Shown here: positions 1-10,400 of the stretch, piece after piece
Position numbering within the stretch: position 1 is the stretch's first letter
Layout of the letters: each line of letters opens with the position of its first letter
From: Microbacterium keratanolyticum
Lineage (GTDB): Bacteria; Actinomycetota; Actinomycetes; Actinomycetales; Microbacteriaceae
Length of the DNA: 64,000 bases
Reading direction: 5' to 3'
Assembly (NCBI RefSeq): GCF_016907255.1
Contig: NZ_JAFBBQ010000001.1
Span: 1,116,001-1,180,000 of the forward strand
Notes under the pieces: model-generated
Seen by the model: only the letters and a program-made list of their open reading frames with translations
Told to the model about the DNA's origin: nothing
Database searches by the model: none
Translations under genes and position numbers: made by a program

Positions 1-2167
1 CCTCCCGCCAGAAGTCGTCGACCTCTTCGGGGCTCGGCTCGGCGGGTCCGAAAACCTGACCGTCCGCCCGTGTCGCCAGCGTGAGCACCGCGGGCTGCGC
101 CAGCGACTCGGAGACCTGCTGGGCCTCCTCGCCGCGCGTCGCACCGGCATCGAAACGTGCGCCGTAGTCGACTGCGCGGTCGGTGAGCTCATCCCAGCCA
201 CCGCTGATCTGGTCGGCGGAGCGTTTGGCGTGACGGCGGGTGCGCCGCTTCGCGGCCTTCCACGCGCCGATCAGGATGAACGGTGCCAGCAGCAGGAGCA
301 GGATGCCGGCAGCACCGGCGACGTACAGCACGATGATGCCGAGCGCCGCCAGTGGATTCTCGTCGCCGTCTTCGCTCTCGCGCTCATCTGGCAGCACCGG
401 GGGCAGGTCGACAGGCTCCTGCGGCGGGGGCGGCGGCTGCAGCACCTGCGGCTTCGGATCGACCTTGGGCTTGGTGCTCTGGTCGGCGGGGACCTTGTCG
501 TCCGGCGGGGTCGGGTCGAACGGAACCCATCCGATCTCGGCGAAGTTCACCTCGACCCACGCGTGCAGGGTGTCGCCGGTCGCGGCGAAGGTCGCCTGCG
601 GCTCCTCCTCTTCGGAGGGATAGAACCCCATCACGACGCGCGCCGGAATGCCGACCTCACGTGCGAGCAGTGCCATCGCGACGGCGTACTGCTCGTCGTC
701 GCCGACCATCTGCTCGCCACCGAGAAGCGTCGAGATGCGCTCCGACGTGTGCCCGGCGCGCGAGATGACCTCTCCGGCGAGTCCGTGGCTGAAGAAACCC
801 TCCTCCGAGAGGAAGACCTCGAGGGCGCGCACCTGCTCGATGGCGGTGCCCGCATCCGCGACGGTCTCCGCCGCGAGCGAGGCGATCTCCTCGGGCACCG
901 CAGACTGCTTCGGCATCGAGACGTGGCCGAACTCGGCCTTCGCCAGTCGCGCGTCCGAGACCTTCTCCGGCAGGGTGGTCATCAGGGTGTAGGCGTCTCC
1001 TGTGGCCAGTCGGCGTGCGGAGACACCGGTGCTGCTGGAGTCGTTGTAGTAGCTGTTCCGGCGCAGCTCTTCTGCCCGATCGCCGTGGAACACGAACTCG
1101 GATGCCTGCCCCGAACCCGGAAGCCAGTAGCCCTTGTACTCGTCGATCGTGAACTCGAGGGTCGCCGGAATCCCCTCGGCTCCGTCGGACATGTTGCCGC
1201 GCATCTGGGTGAAGGCTCCTGAAGAGCCGACCCCTCGGTCGGAGACGTTGTAGACGATGCCGTTGTAGGCATCCATCGCACCCAGACGTACGCGTGCACC
1301 CTCCGGAAGCCCCTTGACGGTGAAGAGCGTCTCGTCGGCCTGATCTTGAACGATGCCGCGGAAAGACTGCAGCGGGCTCGCGTACTGGCGCACATCGAAC
1401 GGCGGGATCACGGTGTCGCGGAAGACCTGACGCGGTGCGACCGGTGCGGCGACAGCGCTCGTCGCAACGCCCGCGCCGACGGCGATCGCGAGAACCGCGG
1501 CACCGGCGCCCAGCCGTCGCATCCGCATCTGTGCGGCACGGCCCGGGTCGACCTCGCTGACAGAGACCGCGGCATTCTGGGGCGCCCACAGCTGGCGCAC
1601 GGCGAGCCACGCGATGACGACGACGCCGAAGACGATTCCCTGCGCGATGGGCATCGCAGGCGTCGGGGTGCCCAGCGCGATCACCAGGATCAGGTGGAGT
1701 GCGGCGGGAATCAGCGCCCATGCGGGCTGACGCAGGCGCAGCGCGAGAGACGCGGCGACAACGCTCAGGACGAGAGCGAGCAGGAACGGCGCGAGCAGGT
1801 GACCGTCGGATGCCGCGACCGGCGCGACCGTCGTGAGCAGCTGCTTCCAGGAGGTGACGATGCCGAACGCGAGCTGGGTGAGGCTCTCCAGCGAGGGGAT
1901 CACCCCGAAGATCGAGAGATGCGGAAGCGCCAGCGCGCTGCCGAACACGAAGTACACCGCGACGGTCAGGCCGGCGGTGACGAGGATGCCCCAGCCTCGC
2001 CAGGTCGCGAAAGCGGCGACGCCGAGGCCCAGCACGAGCCCGCCGATCGTCGCGAGAAGGAACTGTGGGCCGCCGAACGTGGGCCACCAGCCGACGATGC
2101 CGACGAGGAGAAGGACGCCGACGACACTGAGGTCGAGGATCCAACGGCGGCGAGGAAGTGCGGTCAT
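1..2167 (-). CDS. Transglutaminase-fold membrane protein (TgpA/DUF3488 type), catalytic Cys replaced; 3' end outside window
   Basis: The reading frame opens at ATG 2167, which overlaps the stop of the DUF58 gene (ATGA), and stays open for 722 codons to the window edge. Six to seven hydrophobic helices fill roughly residues 10-260. An extracytoplasmic part with a transglutaminase-like core follows, then a proline-rich linker (about 555-590), one more membrane helix (about 600-630) and a cytoplasmic tail. In the core, the segment GDDEQYAVAMALLAR has Asp491 where active family members have Cys; the other triad positions look present (His535 in HAWVEV, Asp551 in PFDPTPP). The protein is therefore probably not an active transglutaminase or protease. 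It is the last gene visible in the Ig-protein/MoxR/DUF58 operon, so a structural or binding role with those partners is my inference. Confidence 0.9.
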   Translation of the reverse strand, partial: MTALPRRRWILDLSVVGVLLLVGIVGWWPTFGGPQFLLATIGGLVLGLGVAAFATWRGWGILVTAGLTVAVYFVFGSALALPHLSIFGVIPSLESLTQLAFGIVTSWKQLLTTVAPVAASDGHLLAPFLLALVLSVVAASLALRLRQPAWALIPAALHLILVIALGTPTPAMPIAQGIVFGVVVIAWLAVRQLWAPQNAAVSVSEVDPGRAAQMRMRRLGAGAAVLAIAVGAGVATSAVAAPVAPRQVFRDTVIPPFDVRQYASPLQSFRGIVQDQADETLFTVKGLPEGARVRLGAMDAYNGIVYNVSDRGVGSSGAFTQMRGNMSDGAEGIPATLEFTIDEYKGYWLPGSGQASEFVFHGDRAEELRRNSYYNDSSSTGVSARRLATGDAYTLMTTLPEKVSDARLAKAEFGHVSMPKQSAVPEEIASLAAETVADAGTAIEQVRALEVFLSEEGFFSHGLAGEVISRAGHTSERISTLLGGEQMVGDDEQYAVAMALLAREVGIPARVVMGFYPSEEEEPQATFAATGDTLHAWVEVNFAEIGWVPFDPTPPDDKVPADQSTKPKVDPKPQVLQPPPPPQEPVDLPPVLPDERESEDGDENPLAALGIIVLYVAGAAGILLLLLAPFILIGAWKAAKRRTRRHAKRSADQISGGWDELTDRAVDYGARFDAGATRGEEAQQVSESLAQPAVLTLATRADGQVFGPAEPSPEEVDDFWRE

Positions 2168-3423
2168 GCGAGCACCTTCTGCAGGGCGATGGGGAGCTGA
2201 TCGAGAGCCCCGACGGTCACGACGTCGGCGTCGCCGATACGACGGAGCGACGGTGACTGCCCGGCTGCGGCGGTGATCGCGAGCACGCGGGATCCGTACG
2301 GGAGGCGGGCGCACGAGGCGCGCAGGTCTTCGGGGCGCACCTCGCTGCCGCTGACGAGGACGACGACACTCGCGAGTGGCATCGTCGCCGCGACGACCCC
2401 GGCCAGTGCGACGAGTCCGCCCTCCTTGGGCTTGCTGGCTTCGACGCCGGAGAGCGAGTCCAGGAGTCGCTTGCCGCTGTTCGACGGCAGCGAGCGGCCC
2501 TGCACACGCAGATCGACGTGCTGCGAGTCCTGCAGCGCGCGCAGGCCCACGGACCCGGCGATCGAGATCGCGAGCTCGAACTCGGCCGGATCGACGTAGT
2601 CGGATGCGGCGCAGGAGAGGGCGATCACGAAGTGCGAGCGCCGTGTCTCTTCGTACTGCCGGACCATCATGGTTCCGGTGCGGGCGGTGGAACGCCAGTG
2701 CACGCGGCGCAGGTCGTCACCCGGCTGATACTCCTGCAGCGTGTGGAACGACACGTCGTCGCGGGAGAGGTCCGCCGCGGGAAGACCCTCCAGATCGCGC
2801 AGGAAACCCAGCGACTGACCGCTGAAGGCGATGGTCTTCGGGTGCACGAACAGGTCGATCGGCTCGTCGCGGTTATGGGTGCGCTCGAAGAGTCCGAGCG
2901 GGTCACCCCGGACGACACTCACGGGACCGACCTTCACGATGCCGCGGTTCTGCGTCGGGATCGCGAAGAGCTCTTCGGCCTCTTCTCCCGCCGCAAGGCG
3001 CTTGATGCCGAACTCACCACGCCCGCTGCCCACCGGAAGGACGACCCGAGAGGGGAGGATCGCCCGGTTGCTCGGGTTCGCCAGCTTCAGCGCGCCCACG
3101 GCCCGCTCGCCGACGACGACGCGTGTGCGTGCGAGGTCGAGCGCCACGTCATAGGCCGTGCGCCCGAGCAGGAAGAGCGCGCACAGCACGATCGTGGCCG
3201 CGATCACGGATGCGGCGACCGTGAGCTCCCACCATCCGAGGATCTGCCCGCCGATCCACAGCGCCACCATGAGACCCAGAAGAACCCACGCGAGCGGACG
3301 CATCGCCCCGGCGATGAGTGCCGCGCGCCGGCGCAGGCGTGCGCCGATCAGCGCCGCGACGTCACGCCATCCGGCGGTGCGGCTGTCGGGGTTCTCGACC
3401 TCCGGCAGAGCTTCGGTCGTCAT
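2164..3423 (-). CDS. DUF58 domain-containing membrane protein
   Basis: 419 residues. Two membrane helices near residues 45-105 are followed by a cytoplasmic region with the DUF58 hallmark, LQEYQPGDDLRRVHWRSTAR, and a von Willebrand A-like fold after it (FVIALSC...). DUF58 proteins are regularly encoded beside MoxR ATPases and transglutaminase-like proteins and are thought to act with them as a membrane chaperone or assembly module; the exact substrate is unknown. The start ATG at 3423 overlaps the MoxR stop by one base, and its stop overlaps the next start (ATGA), so the three genes are translationally coupled. Confidence 0.92.
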   Translation of the reverse strand: MTTEALPEVENPDSRTAGWRDVAALIGARLRRRAALIAGAMRPLAWVLLGLMVALWIGGQILGWWELTVAASVIAATIVLCALFLLGRTAYDVALDLARTRVVVGERAVGALKLANPSNRAILPSRVVLPVGSGRGEFGIKRLAAGEEAEELFAIPTQNRGIVKVGPVSVVRGDPLGLFERTHNRDEPIDLFVHPKTIAFSGQSLGFLRDLEGLPAADLSRDDVSFHTLQEYQPGDDLRRVHWRSTARTGTMMVRQYEETRRSHFVIALSCAASDYVDPAEFELAISIAGSVGLRALQDSQHVDLRVQGRSLPSNSGKRLLDSLSGVEASKPKEGGLVALAGVVAATMPLASVVVLVSGSEVRPEDLRASCARLPYGSRVLAITAAAGQSPSLRRIGDADVVTVGALDQLPIALQKVLA

Positions 3424-4394
3424 CAGGCCGCGGACCGTGCCTGCGGGGCTGCAATGCTGTCAAGCACACGGGCAATGACGGTCTCGGGAGTGGTGCCGGC
3501 GAACTCCGCCTCGGGGTCGAGCAGCAGACGGTGCATCCACACCGGACGCGCGAGAGCCTTGATGTCGTCGGGAAGCACGTAGTGACGCCCCTGCGACGCC
3601 GCCCACACCTTGGCGATGCGGACCATCGCGATCGCGCCGCGCACCGACACGCCCAGGCGGATCGCCGGGTCGTTGCGGGTCGCCTCGACGAGCTGGGCCG
3701 CGTAGCTGAGCACAGCGGGCTCGACGTGCGTGGTCGCGGCGAGGTCGGCCATGTCGGCGACGGCGCTCGTCGTGATGATGGGGCTCAGGTGCGCCGAGGG
3801 GTTGCGGTCGCTCGCGCCGGCCAGGATCTTCTCGGTGACGGCGAGATCGGGGTAGCCGAGCGAGGTCTTGATGAGGAAGCGGTCGAGCTGTGCTTCGGGC
3901 AGCTTGTAGGTTCCGGCCTGCTCGATCGGGTTCTGCGTGGCGATCACGAGGAACGGACGACCCGCCTCGTGGGCGACGCCGTCGATCGTGACGCGCGACT
4001 CCTCCATGACCTCGAGCAGCGCGGACTGCGTCTTCGGCGACGCACGGTTGATCTCGTCGGCGAGCACGATCGAGGCGAACACCGGGCCGCGGTGGAACTC
4101 GAAGGTGTGCGACTGCTGGTCGTAGATCGTCACACCCGTGACATCCGAGGGCAGCAGGTCCGGCGTGAACTGGATACGGCTGTTTGTCCCCTGGACGGTC
4201 GCGGCGAGCGCCTTCGCGAGGCTCGTCTTTCCGGTGCCCGGGGCGTCCTCGAGGAGCACATGCCCTTCGGCGAGCATCGACGACAGCACGAGGCTGACGA
4301 TCTCACGCTTGCCCTGGAGCGCCTTGTCGACGTTGTCGACGAGACGCTGGAAGGTGCCCTGGAACCAGGCGGCCTGTTCGGCGGTCATTGTCAT
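3423..4394 (-). CDS. MoxR family AAA+ ATPase
   Basis: 323 residues from ATG 4394 (sequence begins MTMTAEQ; ATG 4388 is a possible alternative). Walker A is EDAPGTGKTSLA, Walker B is VLADEINRASPKTQ, and the sensor stretch VIATQNPIEQAGTYKLPEAQ follows. The length is typical of MoxR proteins. An open frame continues upstream into the end of the surface-protein gene, but that part is not MoxR-like, and an AAGGA sequence lies just upstream of 4394. MoxR ATPases act as chaperones that mature or activate partner proteins, often together with vWA or DUF58 proteins. Here the gene sits between the giant surface protein and the DUF58 gene. Confidence 0.93.
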   Translation of the reverse strand: MTMTAEQAAWFQGTFQRLVDNVDKALQGKREIVSLVLSSMLAEGHVLLEDAPGTGKTSLAKALAATVQGTNSRIQFTPDLLPSDVTGVTIYDQQSHTFEFHRGPVFASIVLADEINRASPKTQSALLEVMEESRVTIDGVAHEAGRPFLVIATQNPIEQAGTYKLPEAQLDRFLIKTSLGYPDLAVTEKILAGASDRNPSAHLSPIITTSAVADMADLAATTHVEPAVLSYAAQLVEATRNDPAIRLGVSVRGAIAMVRIAKVWAASQGRHYVLPDDIKALARPVWMHRLLLDPEAEFAGTTPETVIARVLDSIAAPQARSAA

Positions 4395-4447
4395 GAGTTG
4401 ATGTGTTCCTTGTTGTCGTCGGATGTTCTCTGGGTAGCCGGGGCGGG

Positions 4448-7400
4448 CTACCAGTAGACGGGTTCGGTCACGGAGGGGTTTCCGCCGATGATGCGCACGG
4501 ACTTGTTTCCGGCGTAGCCGTTGTAGCAGTTCAGTTCGACCCGCCCGTTGGACGGGATGTGCACCTTGTATCCGGCATTCGTGCCGAAGACGGCTCCGTT
4601 GTTCATGCACTCGATGTTGTAGTCGCCGCCCTGGAAGGCGTCGTTCGTGTTGATCACGAGCTTGTAGCAGCCGCTGCCGGAGCATCCGCTCACGAACGAT
4701 CCCTTGGAGGTCCAGGCGCGGGGCACCGGCGGATCATTGGTACGGGCGGAAGCGGATGCCTCGTTCGACCACTGCCCCTCGGTGTCCATCGCCCGCACGC
4801 GGATGCTGTGCGTCTGCTGGTACCCGTTGCCGACGGTGGTCGTGCCGTCACGGCCCACGTTCTGCCAGCCTCCGCCGTCGACGCTGATCTGCATCACCTG
4901 GATGCTGCGACCGTTGTCTGCGGGAGCCGACCAGCCGAGCGTGACCGTGGTGCCGTTGTTCCTCGCCGAGGCGCCCGGTGTGTTGACCGGACCATAGGGG
5001 ATGAGCGCCTTGGTTCCGCTGGAGGAGGGTCCTGGCTGCGATTCCTGCCCGCCGACGACCGAGTATGCGCGTACCCGGATCACGTTCGATGAGCCGTTGC
5101 CGGCGTTGATGCGCGTGCCGTCCCAGTTGCGGCTGAACGTACCGCCGTTGATGCTGTACTCGTAGCGGATCTCGCTGGCACTCGCACCGTTGGCGTTGCT
5201 CAGGCTGTAGGACACCGTCACGTAGCCGTTGTTCTCGGTCGTGCCCGTGATCGTCGGCGCGCCGGGGCTGCCGAACGCACGGAGCGGAGCGGATGCTGCG
5301 CTCCACTCGCCCCATCCGGCCTTGTTGCGGGCGCGCACCAGGAACGTGTAGTCGGTGGTCGACGTTGCGACGGTCACAGCCTGCGACCGTGCGGTGCCCG
5401 TGGAGATCGTCGTCACATGTTCTCCACCGCGCATCACCTGCAGCTGATACTCGGCGATCGCGTCGCCGTTCTGCGGGGCGGCCGCCCAGCTCACGTTCAT
5501 CTGCGCCTGGCTGCCGACGGACGGAGCCGTCGATGCGGAGGGCGCGCTCGTTGCCCCGGGAGGCCCGGCAGGAATCTCGCCGGCCGACCACGCGCTCCAC
5601 GCGGAGGGCTCGGGAGCCCGGTTGTGAGCGCGCACGCGTACCTGATAGTCCGCACCGTTCTCCAGCCCCTCCCAGGTGAGGGAGTTGCCGGTGACGCCGA
5701 CCTTCTCGGCAGAACCCGACGGCGGTGCCGGCGAGATCTGCAGTGTGTAGCTCTCGACCGGCGATCCGGGTGTCGTCGGTGTCGTCCAGCTGACCGCAAG
5801 CGAGCGATCCCCGAACTTCAGCGTCGGAGGTACCGGGGTGTCCGGACGGGCATCGGGACGGGCGACGGCGGACGCCGGCGAGGCCGGCGAGTCACCGACC
5901 TTGTTCGTGGCGACGACGGTGAATGCGTACTCGACGTTGTTGGTCAGTCCGTCGAGCGTGCACGTCGTCGACGTGCACTTCTTCGTGTACGGAGAGGTCA
6001 CCGAGGTGACCGTGTACTCCGTGATCGGCGCACCGTTGTTCGCGGGTGGGCTCCAGGACAGCACGACGGTGCGATCCTGCACGCTCGCGACGGTCGGCGT
6101 ACCCGGAGCATCCGGAATACCCTGCACCGTCAGCTTGACCTGCCCATCGACCTCGCGGTCGGGGTCCTTCGTGGCGTCCTGGATGCGATAGCTCACCGTC
6201 ATCGCACCGAAGAAGGTCGGGCCAGGGGTGACCAGCAGTCGATCCCCGTCGACGGTCACCTCTCCTTCACCCGTCTCGACCACAGCGCTCCGGATCTTCA
6301 GCGGCGTCTCCGGGAACGGATTCACATCGTTCTTGAGGACATCGACGGGAATCTGCTTGCCCTGGTCCGCTTCCGGAACCGTGTCGGTGTTCGCCGTGGC
6401 CAGCGGACGTGTCGAGGCGGTGACGGTCACCGCGATGCTGCCCGTGACCGGTGCAGTCTCGCCGTCCGTCACGGTCAGGTTGACGGTCGCCGCAGACCCC
6501 TTCGGCGTGCTCGAAGATGCCTCGACGTGGAGGACCGAGCCCTCCAAGCGCGCCTTGAATCCCGCGGGCATCGAACCCGTGAGCGCGAACTTGTGCTTGC
6601 CCTTGTCATCCGGGTCGGGGTCGCTCGTCATGGGAGCTAGGTCCAGCGTGACCGCGGCCTCGCCGGGGGCGACACTCATCGCCCCGTTCGTGAACACCGG
6701 CGGCTGGTTGTCGGGCGGCAGCACCGTGATCGGCAGCGTCAGCGTCGCCTTGCGGCCCTCCGGGTCATCCGGTCCGGTGCCGTCGGTCACCTCGAACGTC
6801 AGCGCATCCTCACCGAAGTAGCGATCGCGCGATGTGTACACGAGAGTGCGCTCGTCCTGGATCAGATCGGCGCCGTTGCTGTTGACGGCGCTCACCTTGG
6901 CGGCTTCGGTCAGGATGACCGCACCGCCGTCGAAGCCGTTGACGTAGTCCGCCAGCGGAATCTTCACGGTCTCGCCGCTCTTGACCTCCAGCGGCTTCGT
7001 CGACGCGAGTGTCGGCGCGAGCTCCGAGATCGCGGGCACGAAGATGAAGGCGGAGGTCGCCTGGTCGTCACGGTCGGTGATCGTGTAGCGGAGCAGCTGG
7101 CGCTCGGGGCCGACGGTGACCTCGATCGTGCGATCGTCGAGGATGGTCGCGGCGGAGTCGACCTCGAGCGCGAGGTCATCGACCGTGCCATCCGGGTCTT
7201 CGTCGTTGGTGAGCACGTCCACCGCGACGGTCATCTCTTCCGTGATGTCTTCCAGCGCGATGCGATCGTCGCGTGCGATCGGCGCGAGCAGAGGCACCTC
7301 TTCATCGACCGTGATCTGCAGCACCGCTGTGGCGCGCGCGCCCTTGGAATCCGAGATCGTGTACTGCAGGGAGGTCTCGATCTCTCGATCGGGAACCGTC

Positions 7401-10400
7401 ACCAGGACACGGTCTCCGGAGACCTTCGCAGACAGCCCGTCGACGTCGGGAACCTCGAGCCCGTTCTTCACGAGCGCGGGAGTCTCGCCTTCCGGGTCGG
7501 AGTCGTTCGCGAGCACGGCGACCGCCACGGTGCGCCCCGGGCGTACCGTGATCGAATCCTTCACGGCGTACGGGGCCTGGTTCGCCTCGTCACCCGGCGC
7601 GATGCCGACCCGGATCGTTCCCGTGGCCTCCTGGCCGAGACGGTCGCGGACCCGGTAGGTGAAGCTGTCGACGCCAGACGATCCCTCGAAGGCCTGGTAC
7701 ACGAGGAAGTTCGTGCCACCCATCTCGACCTTGCCCTTGCGGGGGGCGGAGTCGTGACCGATGAGCTCGACCGAGTCTCCGTCCGCATCGATGCCGTCCA
7801 GCGGCACGGCGATCCGCACGCTCGAACCGCTCAGCGCACGCACGGTGATGTCGCGCGGGCGCGGCGCGGCGTTGTTCTCCAGGTCGACCGGAAGCACCTG
7901 GATCGTGATGTATCCCGCGTCCTTCTGGCCCATCGAATCGACGACCTCGTAGGTGGCGTAGACGGTTCCCGGGGTGTCGCTCGCACGGAACCGCACCTGG
8001 TCCTGAGAGACGAAGGCCTCGCCGGCCTCGGGGTCGACGAGAGGCTCGACGAGCTCGGGGCTCACGTGCATGGCGTCGCCGTTGGGGTGCGCGTCATTGC
8101 GGAGCACCGGAATGGTCACGACGTCGCCGACGCGCACGACCGCCTGGTCGTCATTCGCAATGGGCGGGAGCATCTTCTCCGGCGCCGCGATGGGGATGAC
8201 GATCACATCGCCCTCCGCACTGGCGGAGCCGTTCGAGATGCGATAGCTGATACGCACCTGCTCATCGAGCGCGCCCTGGTCGGTGATGCGCAGGCTCTCA
8301 TGGTTGAGCACCGAGACAGAGATGCCGCTGTTCGGCGGTACCGTCACGGACTGCACGACGAGGATGCCGCCGGAGGGCTCGGTGTCGTTTCCGAGCACGT
8401 TCACGAGCACGGATCCGCCCGCGGGCACGAGCGCCACGTCACGCACGGCGACCGGCGGCAGATCGGTCTCGCTTGCGTCCTGCACGTCGACGCGCACAAG
8501 GCCGGGGACCGCGTTGGGGCCGGCGCTGACGAGGTACTGCACGTAGTAGACGCCCGCGGTCGGAGACTCGAAGGTGAACGACTTGTTCGGGAAGTCCGGC
8601 ACGATCGTCGCACCCGCGACCTCGTCGAGTCGGGCGAGACGCAGCGGCTCGCGGCCCGAGCTCGTGTCGTTGGCAAGCGGCGCGATCGTGATCGCCTCGC
8701 CGACACGTGTCACGAAGTGGTCTGCGTTGGTCTTGGGAACCGTCGATCCGACGGGACGCACGTCCAGGCGCAGCACACCCGTCTCGACACTGCCGAGCCC
8801 GTCTGCGACGACGATGTTGATGTCTTTCCGCCCCTGCAGGCTGGCCACCGCACGGTAGGTCAGCTGACCGTCGGTCGTGAACTCGACCTCGTCACCCGGA
8901 GCGGCCTCAACCGCCTTCAAGTAGATGTCGTCGCCGTCGGGGTCGATCCAGTCCGGCAGGACGTTGTACGAGACCGTTCCGCCCTCTTCCACCGCGAGCG
9001 TCGTGGTGCGACGCTGGTCCGGTGCGGAGTTCGTCTCCCAGTCGTGCACAGATACGGTCGCCGTCGCGGAGGCCGTTCCGCCCCGCCCGTCATCGATGTT
9101 GTAGGTGAACGACGCGCTGCCGGTGGCGTCTTCCTCTGTGGAGAGCTGAAGGGACCCGCCGTTCTGGATCGTCTGCACGGTGCCGAGCCCGAGTTGCGGC
9201 TCCGGGACGGTCGCGACCAGCACGTCACCATCAGCATCCGTGTCGTTGTCGAGCACGGGAAGCAGCGTCGAACGGCCCGGCCGCACACCGAACTCGTCAT
9301 CGGTCGCGACGGGAGGAGTGTTGATCTCACTGCGCTCAGGAAGCGTCGTCTCGACGGTCTCTTCCGTGGTGCGCTCGTCGTCTTCGGCCTCACCGTCGGG
9401 CGGGGTGATGTCGTTCCAGTTGTCGACCTGCTGGAGGCTCTCGGTGGCCATCCATGCGGCGCCCGAGACCACGTCGTTGAGCACGACCACATCGCGGTTC
9501 ACTCGGAATCGGAGCTCCGCGTCGTCTTCGAGACCGTCGATGTCGGTCTGCAGGTCGGATGCGTCGCCGAGGCAGTCGCGGATGAACTTGCCCGACTCGC
9601 TCCATGCGCCGTAGGTGCAGCCCTTGAGCGTGACAGGAGCCGCAGGCACGCCCTGCGCACCGGAGCTGCGTTCGACGATCTCTGCGCCACCGTCGAAGGG
9701 CACCGTGAGAAGTTGACTGTTCGTGGCCACCGCGACCGACTCACCGGCGCTGGACGGCTGCTGCAGCACCGCATCTGCGGCGTTCTCGAGCGGCGTGCTG
9801 AATCCGCCGGAGGCGAGCAGCACGCCGGCCTCCTTGTCGAGAACCACAGGGCGCGTGCCCACCGCGGTGATCGTCGGCGCGGCGTTCTCCGCGATCGCGA
9901 CGCCCTCGGCAGCGAGATCCAGCGGCTCCCCCTGAGGGTCGACCGGAACCGTGATGAGCTCGCCGTTCGTCGGCGAGATGCCGTACACCGAGCCGTCCGT
10001 GCCGACCGTGACATCAGCGTTCTTTCCGAGGACGGCGATCGGTTCTGCGGCCTTCGCCTCGAATCCGGCGAGCCCCGACGCAGGCACGACCCAGAGGTTT
10101 CCCTTCTCGGGTTCAAGAATCGCGACGGTCTTCGCACCGAGCGCGACCTTCGCACCGCCGGGAATCGACGCGCTGTCGGTCAGCGCGACGCGAGCGGGAT
10201 CGATGACTGTCGCCGCCGAGGCGCTGCGGTCGACCACGACGACCGTCGGACCCGCCTGAAGAATGTCGTACGAGTCGCTCGTCGTGCGCAGCCCGCCGTC
10301 GAGGAGACGGGACTCGTTGTTGAAGTGACCGACGAGAAGACTGTCGTTCTTGGTGATCCAGACGCCGCCGTCATGCAGATCGACCTCTGCGGTCGGGAGC

